In this document: positions 8,068-16,127 of the stretch, in pieces
Numbering within the stretch: position 1 is the stretch's first letter
Layout: every line of letters begins with the position of its first letter
Assembly: GCA_036154955.1 (NCBI GenBank)
Contig: JAYZWL010000041.1
Coordinates: forward strand, 1-64,000
Reading direction: 5' to 3'
Origin: Albimonas sp036154955
GTDB taxonomy: Bacteria; Pseudomonadota; Alphaproteobacteria; Rhodobacterales; Rhodobacteraceae
DNA: 64,000 bases
Program-made: the position numbers and the translations under genes
The notes under the pieces: generated by a model
Database searches by the model: none
What the model was told of the DNA's origin: nothing
What the model saw: only the letters and a program-made list of their open reading frames with translations

Positions 8068-9216
8068 TCAGAGCCCCAGCTTGTCCGCCGTCGCCTGGTC
8101 CACGGCCCCGGTCACCTCCAGGTCGTTGTCATACTGGAACCACTCCACCGCGGTGCGGGTGCCGTCGCCATAGACCCCGTCGACCGCGCCCACGTCGTAG
8201 CCGACCTCGATCAGCCGGGACTGCAGCGCCTTGACCACGCCGCCCTTGGTCAGCGGGGTGGTGAGTTCGAGCCCGACCACGGATTTCGGCTCCGGCGGCG
8301 GGGCCTCGTCCTCCTCCGAGACGATCTCGTAGACCTTCTCGTCCTTGTAGTAGGTCGAGCGGTAGGCGACCCCGTCGCAGACATAGAGCGTGTCGTCCCC
8401 GTCCTTCACCCGGTCGCACTCATCCTCGTCCTTGGGCAGGTCGACGACATAGGCGAGCGTGGCGCCGGCGATGGCCCCGGTGAAGAACCAGCCCCAGCCG
8501 GGGTTGTAGTAGTAGGGGCCCCAATAGGCGCTGGGCGGGCGCACATAGGGCGGCGGGTAGGGACGCGGGCGCCAGCCCGGCGGGCGCGGCGCGGGACGAT
8601 GCCAGTTCGGCGGCCGGTGCAGCGCCGGCGGGCGGGCGCCCGGCGGGCGGCCGGGCCGATTGCCGATGTTGACGGTGTTGCCGATATTGACGTCGCCGCC
8701 GACATTCGCGCCGCCGCCGGGACGGTTGCTCCCTGGCTTGCCCATGCCGGGCGGGCGCTGGCCGGCGCCGGGTCGGTCGCCGCCGGGCTTGCCGCCGCCG
8801 CCCCCGATCGCGGGCCGGTCGCCGCCGGGCCTCGTCCCGCCGATCCCGGCCAGGGCGCCGCCGCCGCCGCCGGGCTTCGCCCCCGGCGGATGGCCGCCCA
8901 GGACGCCCGCGGGTTTTCCGCCCCCGCCGCCGAGCTTGATCCCCCCGCCGCCGCCGCCGAGCCTGGCCCCGCCGCCCGAAGGCTTGGGCGCGGGCCGGGT
9001 CCGCGCCCCGCCGAGGCCGCCGCCCCCGCCCCCGCGGGAGGCATGGCCGCCCCCGCCGCCGAAGCCGCCGCGTCCGCCGCCCCCGCCGAAGGCGTCGGCC
9101 GCGTCGACCGAGGGCGCGAGCCGCACCCAGCTTTCGGGAGAGGTCCCCACCGCCACCGCCACGATCGCCACGCCGCCCAGCAGCCGGCCGAGCCCCCGCA
9201 TCCTCGCGCTCCGCAT
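8068..9216 (-). CDS. Glycine-rich exported protein with C-terminal peptidoglycan-binding domain
   Basis: A 382-residue protein: an N-terminal signal-like segment (LGRLLGGVAIVAVAVG), about 170 residues dominated by Gly, Pro and Arg with many GGGGG runs, a Tyr/Trp-rich patch, one hydrophobic span (TGAIAGATLAYVVDL), and a C-terminal PG_binding_1-type domain (LQSRLIEVGYDVGAVDGVYG...AVEWFQYDNDLEVTG). The start at 9216 is chosen because AGGAG lies 7 bases before it; the ATG at 9237 would overlap the previous gene. Only 4 bases separate it from the DUF2092 stop, so the two are probably translated together. The low-complexity part could be intrinsically disordered or adhesive. Confidence 0.78.
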   Translation of the reverse strand: MRSARMRGLGRLLGGVAIVAVAVGTSPESWVRLAPSVDAADAFGGGGGRGGFGGGGGHASRGGGGGGLGGARTRPAPKPSGGGARLGGGGGGIKLGGGGGKPAGVLGGHPPGAKPGGGGGALAGIGGTRPGGDRPAIGGGGGKPGGDRPGAGQRPPGMGKPGSNRPGGGANVGGDVNIGNTVNIGNRPGRPPGARPPALHRPPNWHRPAPRPPGWRPRPYPPPYVRPPSAYWGPYYYNPGWGWFFTGAIAGATLAYVVDLPKDEDECDRVKDGDDTLYVCDGVAYRSTYYKDEKVYEIVSEEDEAPPPEPKSVVGLELTTPLTKGGVVKALQSRLIEVGYDVGAVDGVYGDGTRTAVEWFQYDNDLEVTGAVDQATADKLGL

Positions 9217-9220
9217 CGCC

Positions 9221-10078
9221 CTACTCCTGTCCGTCATGCAGCTCGGCCACCTTGGGCCAGGCCATCCGCTCGGCGGTCTCGTCCGGCGCGTAGGTGAATG
9301 CGGCCGGGTCGATCTCGGGCGCGAAGTTCCAGTTCGACAGATAGGCGCGGTATTGCGGCCAGCCCTGCTGATAGGGGTCGGTGCCCACGATCATCAGGAT
9401 CTCCGGCCGGTCGGCGTCGTCGGCCACCCAGACCTGCCAGTCGTAGTCGTAGTTCGAAAAGGCCAGGTGATGCGCCGGCCGGCCCGAGATGCGGGTCGGC
9501 CCGACATAGGCGGCGTGCTCGGCCGCCTCCAGGAACTCGGCGGCGGTGTCGCGGCTCAGCACCGACCAGATCGGCAGCACCACGTCGTATTCCGCCTTGA
9601 TCCGGGCGACCAACGCCTCAAGCTCGCCGTCGAAGGGGGCGGTGACATAGGCGTCCGCCTCGATGTCGAGGATGTTCACCGACTTGCGGTCGTAGAAGAA
9701 GGCGCGGGACTTCATCCCGGTCTCGGAATGCGCGACGAAGCCCGCCGCGCGGTCCAGCACGATGCCGCCCGAGCCCATCTCGGTCAGCTTCTCCCGCCCG
9801 TCGATCACCGTGTCGGTGCTCACGAACCAGTCCACGGACAGGGTCTGCTGCGCGGCGAGGAAGTCGGTCGCCGCGCGCAGCACCTCCACCGCGCGGGGGT
9901 CGATGTCCTGGCTCGCGTCGTCCCCGGCGGCGCCCTGCGCCTGCGTCTGCGGCGAGGCGGGCGGGACGGGGGAGACGGCGGGCGCCGGCGCCGCGGTCTG
10001 CGCGAGCGCGGCGCCGGCATGCACCGCCCCCGCGGCGAGCAGTCCCAGCAAGGTCGCCGTGGTCGTGGGTCTTGGCAT
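9221..10078 (-). CDS. DUF2092 periplasmic protein
   Basis: A DUF2092-family exported protein of about 285 residues, first gene of a two-gene unit. The start at 10078 gives a good signal peptide (TATLLGLLAAGAVHAGAALAQ); an in-frame ATG at 10144 would add 22 residues before it. After a Pro/Gln linker, the domain begins with DPRAVEVLRAATDFLAAQQTL and includes GGIVLDRAAGF, FFYDRKSVNILDI and HHLAFSNYDYDWQVWV. The pattern resembles LolA/LolB-like barrels that bind hydrophobic ligands. The immediate downstream partner carries a peptidoglycan-binding domain, so an envelope role is inferred. Confidence 0.8.
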   Translation of the reverse strand: MPRPTTTATLLGLLAAGAVHAGAALAQTAAPAPAVSPVPPASPQTQAQGAAGDDASQDIDPRAVEVLRAATDFLAAQQTLSVDWFVSTDTVIDGREKLTEMGSGGIVLDRAAGFVAHSETGMKSRAFFYDRKSVNILDIEADAYVTAPFDGELEALVARIKAEYDVVLPIWSVLSRDTAAEFLEAAEHAAYVGPTRISGRPAHHLAFSNYDYDWQVWVADDADRPEILMIVGTDPYQQGWPQYRAYLSNWNFAPEIDPAAFTYAPDETAERMAWPKVAELHDGQE

Positions 10079-10157
10079 GGAGGAATCCGTTCCGTGATTA
10101 CGCAAGGTGCGGGACAGGTTGCCGCAGGCCGTCTCCACCCGCAACCATCTTCGCCCC

Positions 10158-10187
10158 GATCCGATCCGGTCCGGTCCGGTCCGGTCC
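10158..10187. repeat. Short pentamer tandem repeat
   Basis: Six tandem pentamers (two GATCC, then four GGTCC) in the gap between the DUF2092 start and the LysR gene end. They lie outside any gene, in the region where the DUF2092 promoter should be, so copy number change could alter promoter spacing. Confidence 0.8.
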
Positions 10188-10218
10188 GACGCGATGCGCG
10201 GGGCGCCGGGGGCGGGGC

Positions 10219-11133
10219 TCAGGGCTCCAGCGCCGCCGCCGTCTCCGCCAGCCGGGCGCGCAGCCAGCGCAGGGCCGGCGTCCGGTCGGTCCGGCGGTGC
10301 CAGTAAAGCGACCAGTGGAAATCCGCGGCGCCGAAGGGCAGGGGCGCGAGCGCCAGCGGCGCGCCCTCTTCCGCCGCGACCCTGCGCGCCAGCCGCTCCG
10401 ACAGCACCGCCACCAGGTCCGAGCCGCGCAGCACCCGGGGCGCCAGCAGCCAGTGCGGCGCGTTCAGCGCCACATGGCGGACATGGCCCAGCCGCGACAG
10501 CTCCGCATCCACGTAGCGCCCGTCATTGGGGCTGATCGACACCCGCAGGTGGCGCGCCGCCAGAAACCGTTCCAGCGTCATCGGCCCGGGCGGGGCGTGG
10601 GCGGGGTCGAACAGGCACACCATCCGGTCGCGCAGCAGCGCCGCCCGGCGGATAGAGCCGCCATGCGGCAGGTCCATGGAGACGGCGAGCCCGATGTCGT
10701 CGTCCTCCAGCGCCGCGAGCGTCGCCTCGGGCGGCAGGTGAACGATGTCGAGCCTGAGCCCCGGCGCCTCCGTCGCCAGACGCGCCATCAGCCCGGGCAG
10801 CAGCAGCGCGCCCAGCACGTCGGACATGCGCAGGCGAAGCTGAAGCGCCGAGGTCGCCGGGTCGAAGGGGCGCCCCGCGTCCAGCAGCCGTTCCGAGGCG
10901 CGCAGGATCCGGCGCACCGGCGCCGCCATCTCCAGCGCGCGGGGCGTCGGCTCCATGCCCGAGGGGGTGCGCACCAGAATGTCGTCGTCCAGCGCCTCGC
11001 GCAGCCGGCGCAGGGCCGAGGAGGCGGCGGACTGGCTCAGCCCGATCCGCTCCCCCGCCCGGGTCACGTGCCGTTCGGTCAGCAGGGCGTCGAGGGCGAC
11101 GAGCAGGTTGAGGTCGAGCCGGCGCAGCTTCAT
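10219..11133 (-). CDS. LysR family transcriptional regulator
   Basis: A 304-residue LysR-type regulator. The winged HTH occupies residues 1-65 (LDLNLLVALDALLTERHVTR, then SQSAASSALRRLREAL), followed by a substrate-binding domain (about 90-300) close to the NodD/LinR/SyrM branch by its MKLRRLDLNLL start. It is divergent from a DHA2 exporter gene, the classic arrangement in which the regulator controls the neighbour from the shared promoter. A T-N11-A dyad lies in that gap at 11169-11183. The inducer is unknown. Confidence 0.93.
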   Translation of the reverse strand: MKLRRLDLNLLVALDALLTERHVTRAGERIGLSQSAASSALRRLREALDDDILVRTPSGMEPTPRALEMAAPVRRILRASERLLDAGRPFDPATSALQLRLRMSDVLGALLLPGLMARLATEAPGLRLDIVHLPPEATLAALEDDDIGLAVSMDLPHGGSIRRAALLRDRMVCLFDPAHAPPGPMTLERFLAARHLRVSISPNDGRYVDAELSRLGHVRHVALNAPHWLLAPRVLRGSDLVAVLSERLARRVAAEEGAPLALAPLPFGAADFHWSLYWHRRTDRTPALRWLRARLAETAAALEP

Positions 11134-11168
11134 CGGGCATCGATACCATGAATGATGGCATGAGCGAT

Positions 11169-11183
11169 ATTCGTTTGGCGAAT
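11169..11183. promoter_or_regulatory. Predicted LysR operator (T-N11-A dyad)
   Basis: ATTCG-TTTGG-CGAAT is a perfect inverted repeat containing T-N11-A, the core of LysR-type binding sites, in the gap between the divergent LysR and MFS genes. A second, weaker dyad, CCAT-N5-ATGG, is at 11146-11158 next to the LysR start, so tandem recognition and activation sites are possible. The dyad overlaps the upstream ATG at 11182, which supports the later exporter start at 11230. Confidence 0.55.
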
Positions 11184-11229
11184 GCGCATCGCGGCGCCAG
11201 ATTGGGCGCGACGCGAAGGAGACCTTATC

Positions 11230-12690
11230 ATGCGCCCCATCGACCCCGGCCCGCTTCAGGCCGGCGACCCGGACAGCGCCGCCGCCGCCGCCGCCGCGGC
11301 TGAGGCGGCCCCGGCCGAAACCGGCGCGACCCCGGCCCCCCCCGCCGAGGTGTCTGCGCTGGCGGTGACCGCGATCCTGGCGGCGTCGACGGCGGTGACG
11401 CTGAACATGGCGATCACCAACACCTCGTTGCCCACCATCGCCGCCGACCTGGGCGCGGGGCAGGCGGAGTCGGTCTGGGTGGTCACCGCCTTCCAGTTCG
11501 CGCTGGCCGCCACCATCCTGCCGCTCGGGGCGCTGGGCGATTCCATCGGGCACCGCAAGGTGTTCCTGTGGGGGCTGGCGCTGTTCGTCGCGACCTCGCT
11601 GCTCTCGGGGCTCGCCTGGTCGCTGCCGGCGCTGGCGGGCGCGCGGGCGTTGCAGGGGGTGGGCGGCGCGGCGCTGTCGGCCGCCACCCCGGCGCTGATC
11701 CGCGCGGTCTACCCGCCCGAGCGTCTGGGCCGGGGTCTGGGCTTTTACGCGCTGGCCGTGGGCGTGGGGCTGACCGCGGGGCCGACCGTGGCCTCGGCGG
11801 TGCTGGCGGTGGCGGACTGGCCGTGGCTGTTCCTGCTCAACGTGCCGGTGGGGGGCGCGGCGCTGGCGCTGGCGCTGGCGGCGATGCCGAAGGACACGCC
11901 CGCGCGCCGGCCGCTGGACCCGGTCTCCGCCCTGCTGTGCATGGCCTTCTTCGTGCTGGTGCTGCTGGGTCTGTCGGAGGCGGCGCACGACGCCCGCCCG
12001 CTGCGGCTTCTGGCCCTGCTGGGGGGCGGCGCGCTCTGCGGCTGGACCCTGACCCGGCGGGAGCGGGGGCGCCCCTCGCCGATCTTCGCCGCCGACCTGT
12101 TCCGGATCCGGATGTTCGCGCTGTCCTCCGCCACCTCGGTCTGCGCCTTCACCGTGCAGGGGGCGGCCTTCGTCGCGTTGCCCTTCCTGCTGCAGGAGGT
12201 GCTGGGCCGCAGCCAGGTGGAGACCGGGCTGCTGCTCACCCCCTGGCCGGCGGCGACGGCGGTGATGGCGGTGGCGGCGGCGCGGATGGCGGACCGATAC
12301 CACGCGGGGATCCTGGGCGCGCTGGGGCTGGTGATGGTCGGCGCCGGCATGGCGCTGATGGCGGCGCTGCCGCCGGGGGCCTCGGACTTCGATCTCGGCT
12401 GGCGGCTGGTGCTGTGCGGGATGGGCTTCGGCCTGTTCCAGACCCCGAACATGCGCGCGATCATGGCCTCCGCCCCCGCCTCGCGCAGCGGGGGGGCGGG
12501 GGGGATCCTCGCCACCTCCCGGCTGATGGGTCAGTCGATCGGCGCGACGCTCTGCGCCTTCTGCCTGACGCTGGGCGTGGTGGAGGGCTCGGTCGCCGCC
12601 CTGTGGCTGGGCGGCGCGGTGGCGGGGCTGGGCTGCGTGGTCAGCCTGGCGCGGCTGGCCGGCGGCGGAGGGGCGGAGGTGCGTCCCTGA
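11230..12690 (+). CDS. DHA2-type MFS drug/proton antiporter
   Basis: A 486-residue major facilitator of the DHA2 (14-span) branch, an inner-membrane exporter of drugs or metabolites. The N-terminus is an Ala/Glu-rich tail of about 40 residues, then span 1 (LAVTAILAASTAVTLNMAIT). Motif A, GALGDSIGHRK, is at 100-110, and ALQGVGGAALSAATPALI with the following GPT segment matches motifs B and C of antiporters. The start at 11230 is chosen for AAGGAGA at 11216-11222. The divergent LysR regulator likely controls it. Confidence 0.92.
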   Translation: MRPIDPGPLQAGDPDSAAAAAAAAEAAPAETGATPAPPAEVSALAVTAILAASTAVTLNMAITNTSLPTIAADLGAGQAESVWVVTAFQFALAATILPLGALGDSIGHRKVFLWGLALFVATSLLSGLAWSLPALAGARALQGVGGAALSAATPALIRAVYPPERLGRGLGFYALAVGVGLTAGPTVASAVLAVADWPWLFLLNVPVGGAALALALAAMPKDTPARRPLDPVSALLCMAFFVLVLLGLSEAAHDARPLRLLALLGGGALCGWTLTRRERGRPSPIFAADLFRIRMFALSSATSVCAFTVQGAAFVALPFLLQEVLGRSQVETGLLLTPWPAATAVMAVAAARMADRYHAGILGALGLVMVGAGMALMAALPPGASDFDLGWRLVLCGMGFGLFQTPNMRAIMASAPASRSGGAGGILATSRLMGQSIGATLCAFCLTLGVVEGSVAALWLGGAVAGLGCVVSLARLAGGGGAEVRP

Positions 12691-12718
12691 CCGCCCCCGC
12701 GTCCGCCCCCGTCGCCTC

Positions 12719-14005
12719 TCAGGCCGGCGCGCCCGACAGCGCGTCGAGCGCCAGCGCCGCGAACAGCGCCGCCCCCGGGACCAGCGCCGCTTCGTCGAAG
12801 TCGAAGCGGGGCGAGTGGTGGCCGTCGGCCAGATCCGCGCCGAGGATGAAGTAGCCCGCCTCTCCGCCCCGCGCCTGCGCCGCGCGCACGAAGAAGGCCG
12901 CGTCCTCGCCGCCGCCGACATGGTGGACGTCGCGCACCTCCGTCCCCTGCGCCGCGGCGACCCGGGCGACGCGCGCGGCGGCTTCGGGGGAGGACAGGAA
13001 GCTCGCCGTGCGCCCCATCAGCTCGGTGCGCACCGCGCAGCCGGCCAGCGCCGCCGCCCCCTCCAGCGCCGCCAGGGCGCGGGCGTGCAGGGCGTCGAGC
13101 GTCGGCTCGGTCTCGGCCCTCACCTCGAACTCGATGCGGCAGCGGTCGGGGATCACGTTCCGGCCCGACCCGCCCTCGATCCGGCCGACATTCACCTGGG
13201 TCAGCTCCGCGCCGTGGCGGGGCAGGGCCTGCAGCGCGCCGACGGCATGGGCGGCGGCGAGGATGGCGTGGCGGCCGTCCTGGGGGGCGGCGCCGGCATG
13301 GGCGGCCCTGCCCTCGAACACCGCGTCGATCTTGGCGGAGCCGAGGAACCCCCGCGCCTCCGCCGCCACCACGCCGGAGGGCAGGCCGAGGCCCAGATGG
13401 GCGGCGTAGAAATGCGTCGCCTCCGCCGCGACGCCCGCCTCCACCATCGGCAGCGCCCCGCGGCCGCCCTCCTCCGCCGGCTGGAAGATCAGCAGGACCT
13501 TGCCGGACCATTCGGCCGCGGTCAGCAGGCGCGCGACCTCCAGCCCGATGGCGGCGTGACCGTCATGGCCGCAGGCGTGCATCCGGCCGGGATGGGCGGA
13601 GCCGAAGCCGGCGGCGGCGGGCGGATGGGCGAGCGCGTCGGCCTCCTCGATCGGCAGCGCGTCGATGTCGAAGCGCAGCGCCACCACCGGGCCCGGCCCG
13701 CGGTCCAGCGTCCCCACCACGCCGGTCATGCCGTCGGGCATCCGGGCGATCCAGGCGGGGTCGGCGCCCTCCGCCAGCGCCCGGGCCCGGGCCGCGGCGA
13801 TCGCCTCCGCCCCCGGCACGCCGAGCATGGCCTCGCGCCGCATCACCTCGGGCCCCGCCTGCACGGTCCAGCCGAGCGCGGTCAGGGTCGAGGCGGCCTC
13901 CGCCGCGATCCCGTATTCCAGAAAGCCCAGCTCCGGGCGGGCATGGAAGCGGCGGCGCAGGGCGACCACCGGGGGCAGGGCGTTGGACGTAGCGGCGTCG
14001 GTCAT
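12719..14005 (-). CDS. M20 family amidohydrolase, AbgA-like
   Basis: A 428-residue metallopeptidase of family M20D. It has RRRFHARPELGFLEY (18-31), the zinc ligands in MHACGHDGH (142-150) and QPAEEGGRGA (175-184), and a lid/dimerisation domain in the middle. The stretch MPDGMTGVVGTLDRG (89-103) and the end GADLADGHHSPRFDFDE closely follow E. coli AbgA, the p-aminobenzoyl-glutamate hydrolase subunit, more than hippurate hydrolases. No abgB or abgT homologue is adjacent. It is convergent with the MFS gene (28-bp gap). Substrate is inferred from similarity only. Confidence 0.9.
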   Translation of the reverse strand: MTDAATSNALPPVVALRRRFHARPELGFLEYGIAAEAASTLTALGWTVQAGPEVMRREAMLGVPGAEAIAAARARALAEGADPAWIARMPDGMTGVVGTLDRGPGPVVALRFDIDALPIEEADALAHPPAAAGFGSAHPGRMHACGHDGHAAIGLEVARLLTAAEWSGKVLLIFQPAEEGGRGALPMVEAGVAAEATHFYAAHLGLGLPSGVVAAEARGFLGSAKIDAVFEGRAAHAGAAPQDGRHAILAAAHAVGALQALPRHGAELTQVNVGRIEGGSGRNVIPDRCRIEFEVRAETEPTLDALHARALAALEGAAALAGCAVRTELMGRTASFLSSPEAAARVARVAAAQGTEVRDVHHVGGGEDAAFFVRAAQARGGEAGYFILGADLADGHHSPRFDFDEAALVPGAALFAALALDALSGAPA

Positions 14006-14293
14006 GGGGGCGCTCGGCTGGGAGGAGGAGGGTGGCGCGAGCCTAGCGCGGCGCGGGGGCGCGCGCCAAGCGCCGCGCGGGCCGGCCGGCCGGCGAGCCC
14101 CGCTTCGCGGGCTGACGCGCCGAGTCGCGGGCCGGCGCACGGGGCGCCCAAGACGGTCGGCGGCGTTTCCGGCCGCCCGCGATTTGGGCGGTCGCCCCGG
14201 ATTCCAGCCCAGGTTCCGGTCGACGTGATCCAAGGGAATGCGGCCCTGATCGGCGTCTTCTTGAAGTGCGCTGAGTCATATGGGCCGGTCTCG

Positions 14294-14738
14294 GAGTTCC
14301 CGCGCGCCATCGCCGAGGCGGAGCGGATCGGCCAGCCCGCGCGCCTCGCCGCGACCGATCCGGGCGGGGTTCCCCTGGCCTATGCGCGCATGGACGGGGC
14401 CAAGGCGCCGTCCTGGATCTCCACCCGCAACAAGGCCGCCCCCTCCGCCCTGTCGGCGGCGCCCACCGGCGGCGCCCATGCCGGCGCCGAGCTTCAGGCG
14501 GCGCTGGCGCATGAGAGCAGGTGGACCGACCTGATCGGCGGCTTGCCGATCATGGTCGACGGGCTGGCGCCGGGCGCGGTGGCGGCGGGGTCGGGGACCG
14601 GGACCCAGGTCTTCGCCGTCGCCCGCGCCGGGGCGGCGGCGATCCCCGGCGCCGACCTGTTCGAGGCCTTCCGCCCCATGGGCCGCCGAGGACACCGGCA
14701 TCATCCGCGGCCAGCCGGTCCCGGAGCGGGACGCATGA
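14294..14738 (+). pseudogene. GlcG/HbpS-like remnant with frameshift
   Basis: Translated from 14294, the frame resembles the GlcG/HbpS (DUF336) family: IGQPARLAATDPGG, PLAYARMDGA, a region around the usual K-x-A helix, GGLPIMVDG and FAVARAGAAAIPG. There is no ATG before it. Near 14670-14690 the sense changes to another frame, where EDTGIIRGQPVPERDA ends in a TGA that overlaps the ATG of the next frame (ATGA at 14735-14738). I read this as a gene that has lost its start and suffered a frameshift. A sequencing error is the alternative. Confidence 0.5.
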
Positions 14739-15742
14739 GCCTGCCGCCCCCTCTTCCGCCCCCGCTTCCCGGGGCCGCCCCGCTCGCCGCCCTGATCCGG
14801 TCGCGGGCGCCGTCGGCGCGGGAGGCGGCGGCGGCGCTGGCGCGGACCGAGGCGCTGGAAGGCGGGTTGCGCGCCTTCTGCACGCTGGCGTCCGAAGCGG
14901 CGCCGGCGGCGGCCGGGGCGGTGGACGCGGCCCTCGCGCCCGGCCAGGATCCGGGCCCCCTCGCCGGCGCGCCGGTCGCGGTCAAGGGCCTGATCGTCAC
15001 CGAAGGGCCGCGCACCCCCTTCGGCTCCCCCCTCTGCGCCGGCTTCGTGGCGGAGGAGGACGGCGTCTGCGTGCGCCGCCTGCGGGCGGCGGGCGCGGTG
15101 GCGATCGGCAGGACCGACGCCTCCGAAGTCGGCTGCGGGCCGGCGGGGCGCAATCCGCTGCTCCCCGCCACCCGCAACCCCCGGGGCCCGGCGCTGACCC
15201 CGGGCGGCGCGTCCGCCGGCTCGGCGATGGCGGTGGCGACGGGGGCGGCGGCGGACACGGAGGCGGCGGCCCCGTGCGAGGTCGCCGCCCGCGACCTCGC
15301 CGCCGCGCTGGGCGCGAGCCTGACGCCGGCCGCGTCCGACACCGGCCCGGTGCAGCCGGTCTTCGAGGCCATCGTGGCGATGGAGACCGACCGCGCCGGC
15401 CTCTCCGCCATGGCGCGGGCGGCGGGGCGCCGTTGCGCCGGTCCGCTGGCGACGGTGCTTGAGGCGAACTGGACCGCGGACGCCTTCACCGCCGCCCTGA
15501 TCGGCCGCAAGCGGATCGGGACCGCCGCGGCCCGCTTCATGGACGGCTTCGGCCTGCTGCTCCGCCCCGCCGCCGGCGCCCCCGCCTTCCCCGTCGGCCG
15601 GCAGGGGCCGGAGCGGATCGGGGGGCGGCGCCCCGCCGCGGGGCCGCCCGTGGGCTTGCGGATCATCGGCCGGCGTCTGGACGACCTCGCCGTCCTGCGC
15701 GCCGCCGCGGCGCCCAGCCCGACCGAGGCGCCGCGGAAATGA
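14735..15742 (+). pseudogene. Decayed amidase-signature protein
   Basis: A 335-codon frame, far shorter than the 450-500 residues usual for amidase-signature enzymes. The catalytic Lys84 block (PVAVKGLIVTEG) is kept. The Gly/Ser motif reads TPGGASAGS (155-163), with Ala at the cis-Ser position, and the DxGGSIRxP block with the nucleophile is gone, replaced by DTEAAAPCEV. The centre of the domain is missing before a recognisable C-terminal part ending PVGLRIIGRRLDDL. With Ser-cisSer-Lys broken it cannot be a normal amidase. It may be a pseudogene or a non-catalytic derivative; high GC at third positions shows that decay is recent or still constrained. Confidence 0.6.
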
Positions 15743-16082
15743 CCCAGGGTCACGCGACTTGCACGCGCCGCCCTCGCATGGAACGCCCGCCGAAGCGACA
15801 GGGCGGCGTCGGACGAGAGGCATTGCGTGAGCGACGACAGCAGGGATGCGGGCCGGGACGGGACCCGGCGCGAAGGCGGGCGGGGCGGACCGGACCGGAT
15901 GCGAAACGGGCGGGGCGACGGCGGCGGGCGGGGGCCGGGAGTGGTGCGGGCCGCGGGGCGATTGGACGGGCGGGGCGTGAACAGGGCGGGGCGCCGAACC
16001 GGGGTGATGCGCGCGGCGGGGCTGGCGGCGGGCCTCCCGCCGGGTCAGGATGGCGAAAACCGATCCAAGGGAGGAAGAGACC
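15743..16082. other. Gene-poor low-complexity interval
   Basis: This 340-bp stretch between the amidase remnant and the SDR unit is dominated by G-rich, near-repetitive sequence (many GGGCGGG and GGACGGG words) whose six frames give only Arg/Gly-rich products. I see no gene. Its last bases, AAGGGAGGAAGAG, form the ribosome binding site of the following short ORF. Confidence 0.6.
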
Positions 16083-16127
16083 ATGACCCCGACCCACGCC
16101 CGGCGCCACCGGGAGCGCGGCGCATGA
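16083..16127 (+). CDS. 14-codon ORF translationally coupled to SDR gene
   Basis: An ATG with an exceptionally strong ribosome binding site (GGGAGGAAG, 6 bases upstream) opens 14 codons (MTPTHARRHRERGA) whose TGA overlaps the ATG of the downstream dehydrogenase gene (ATGA at 16124-16127). It looks like a leader peptide that delivers ribosomes to the SDR start, or like the last trace of a lost upstream gene. No attenuator structure is evident. Confidence 0.5.
   Translation: MTPTHARRHRERGA

Noticed and set aside
10219..12921. A 900-codon minus-strand frame covering the LysR gene and the MFS region
   Set aside because: Only its last 304 codons are the LysR gene; the rest is antisense to the MFS exporter and gives a low-complexity Arg/Gln/His product.
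12815..15742. A 975-codon plus-strand frame joining the AbgA region to the amidase
   Set aside because: The first 490 codons are antisense to the M20 peptidase. Only the GlcG-like and amidase-like parts show family resemblance.
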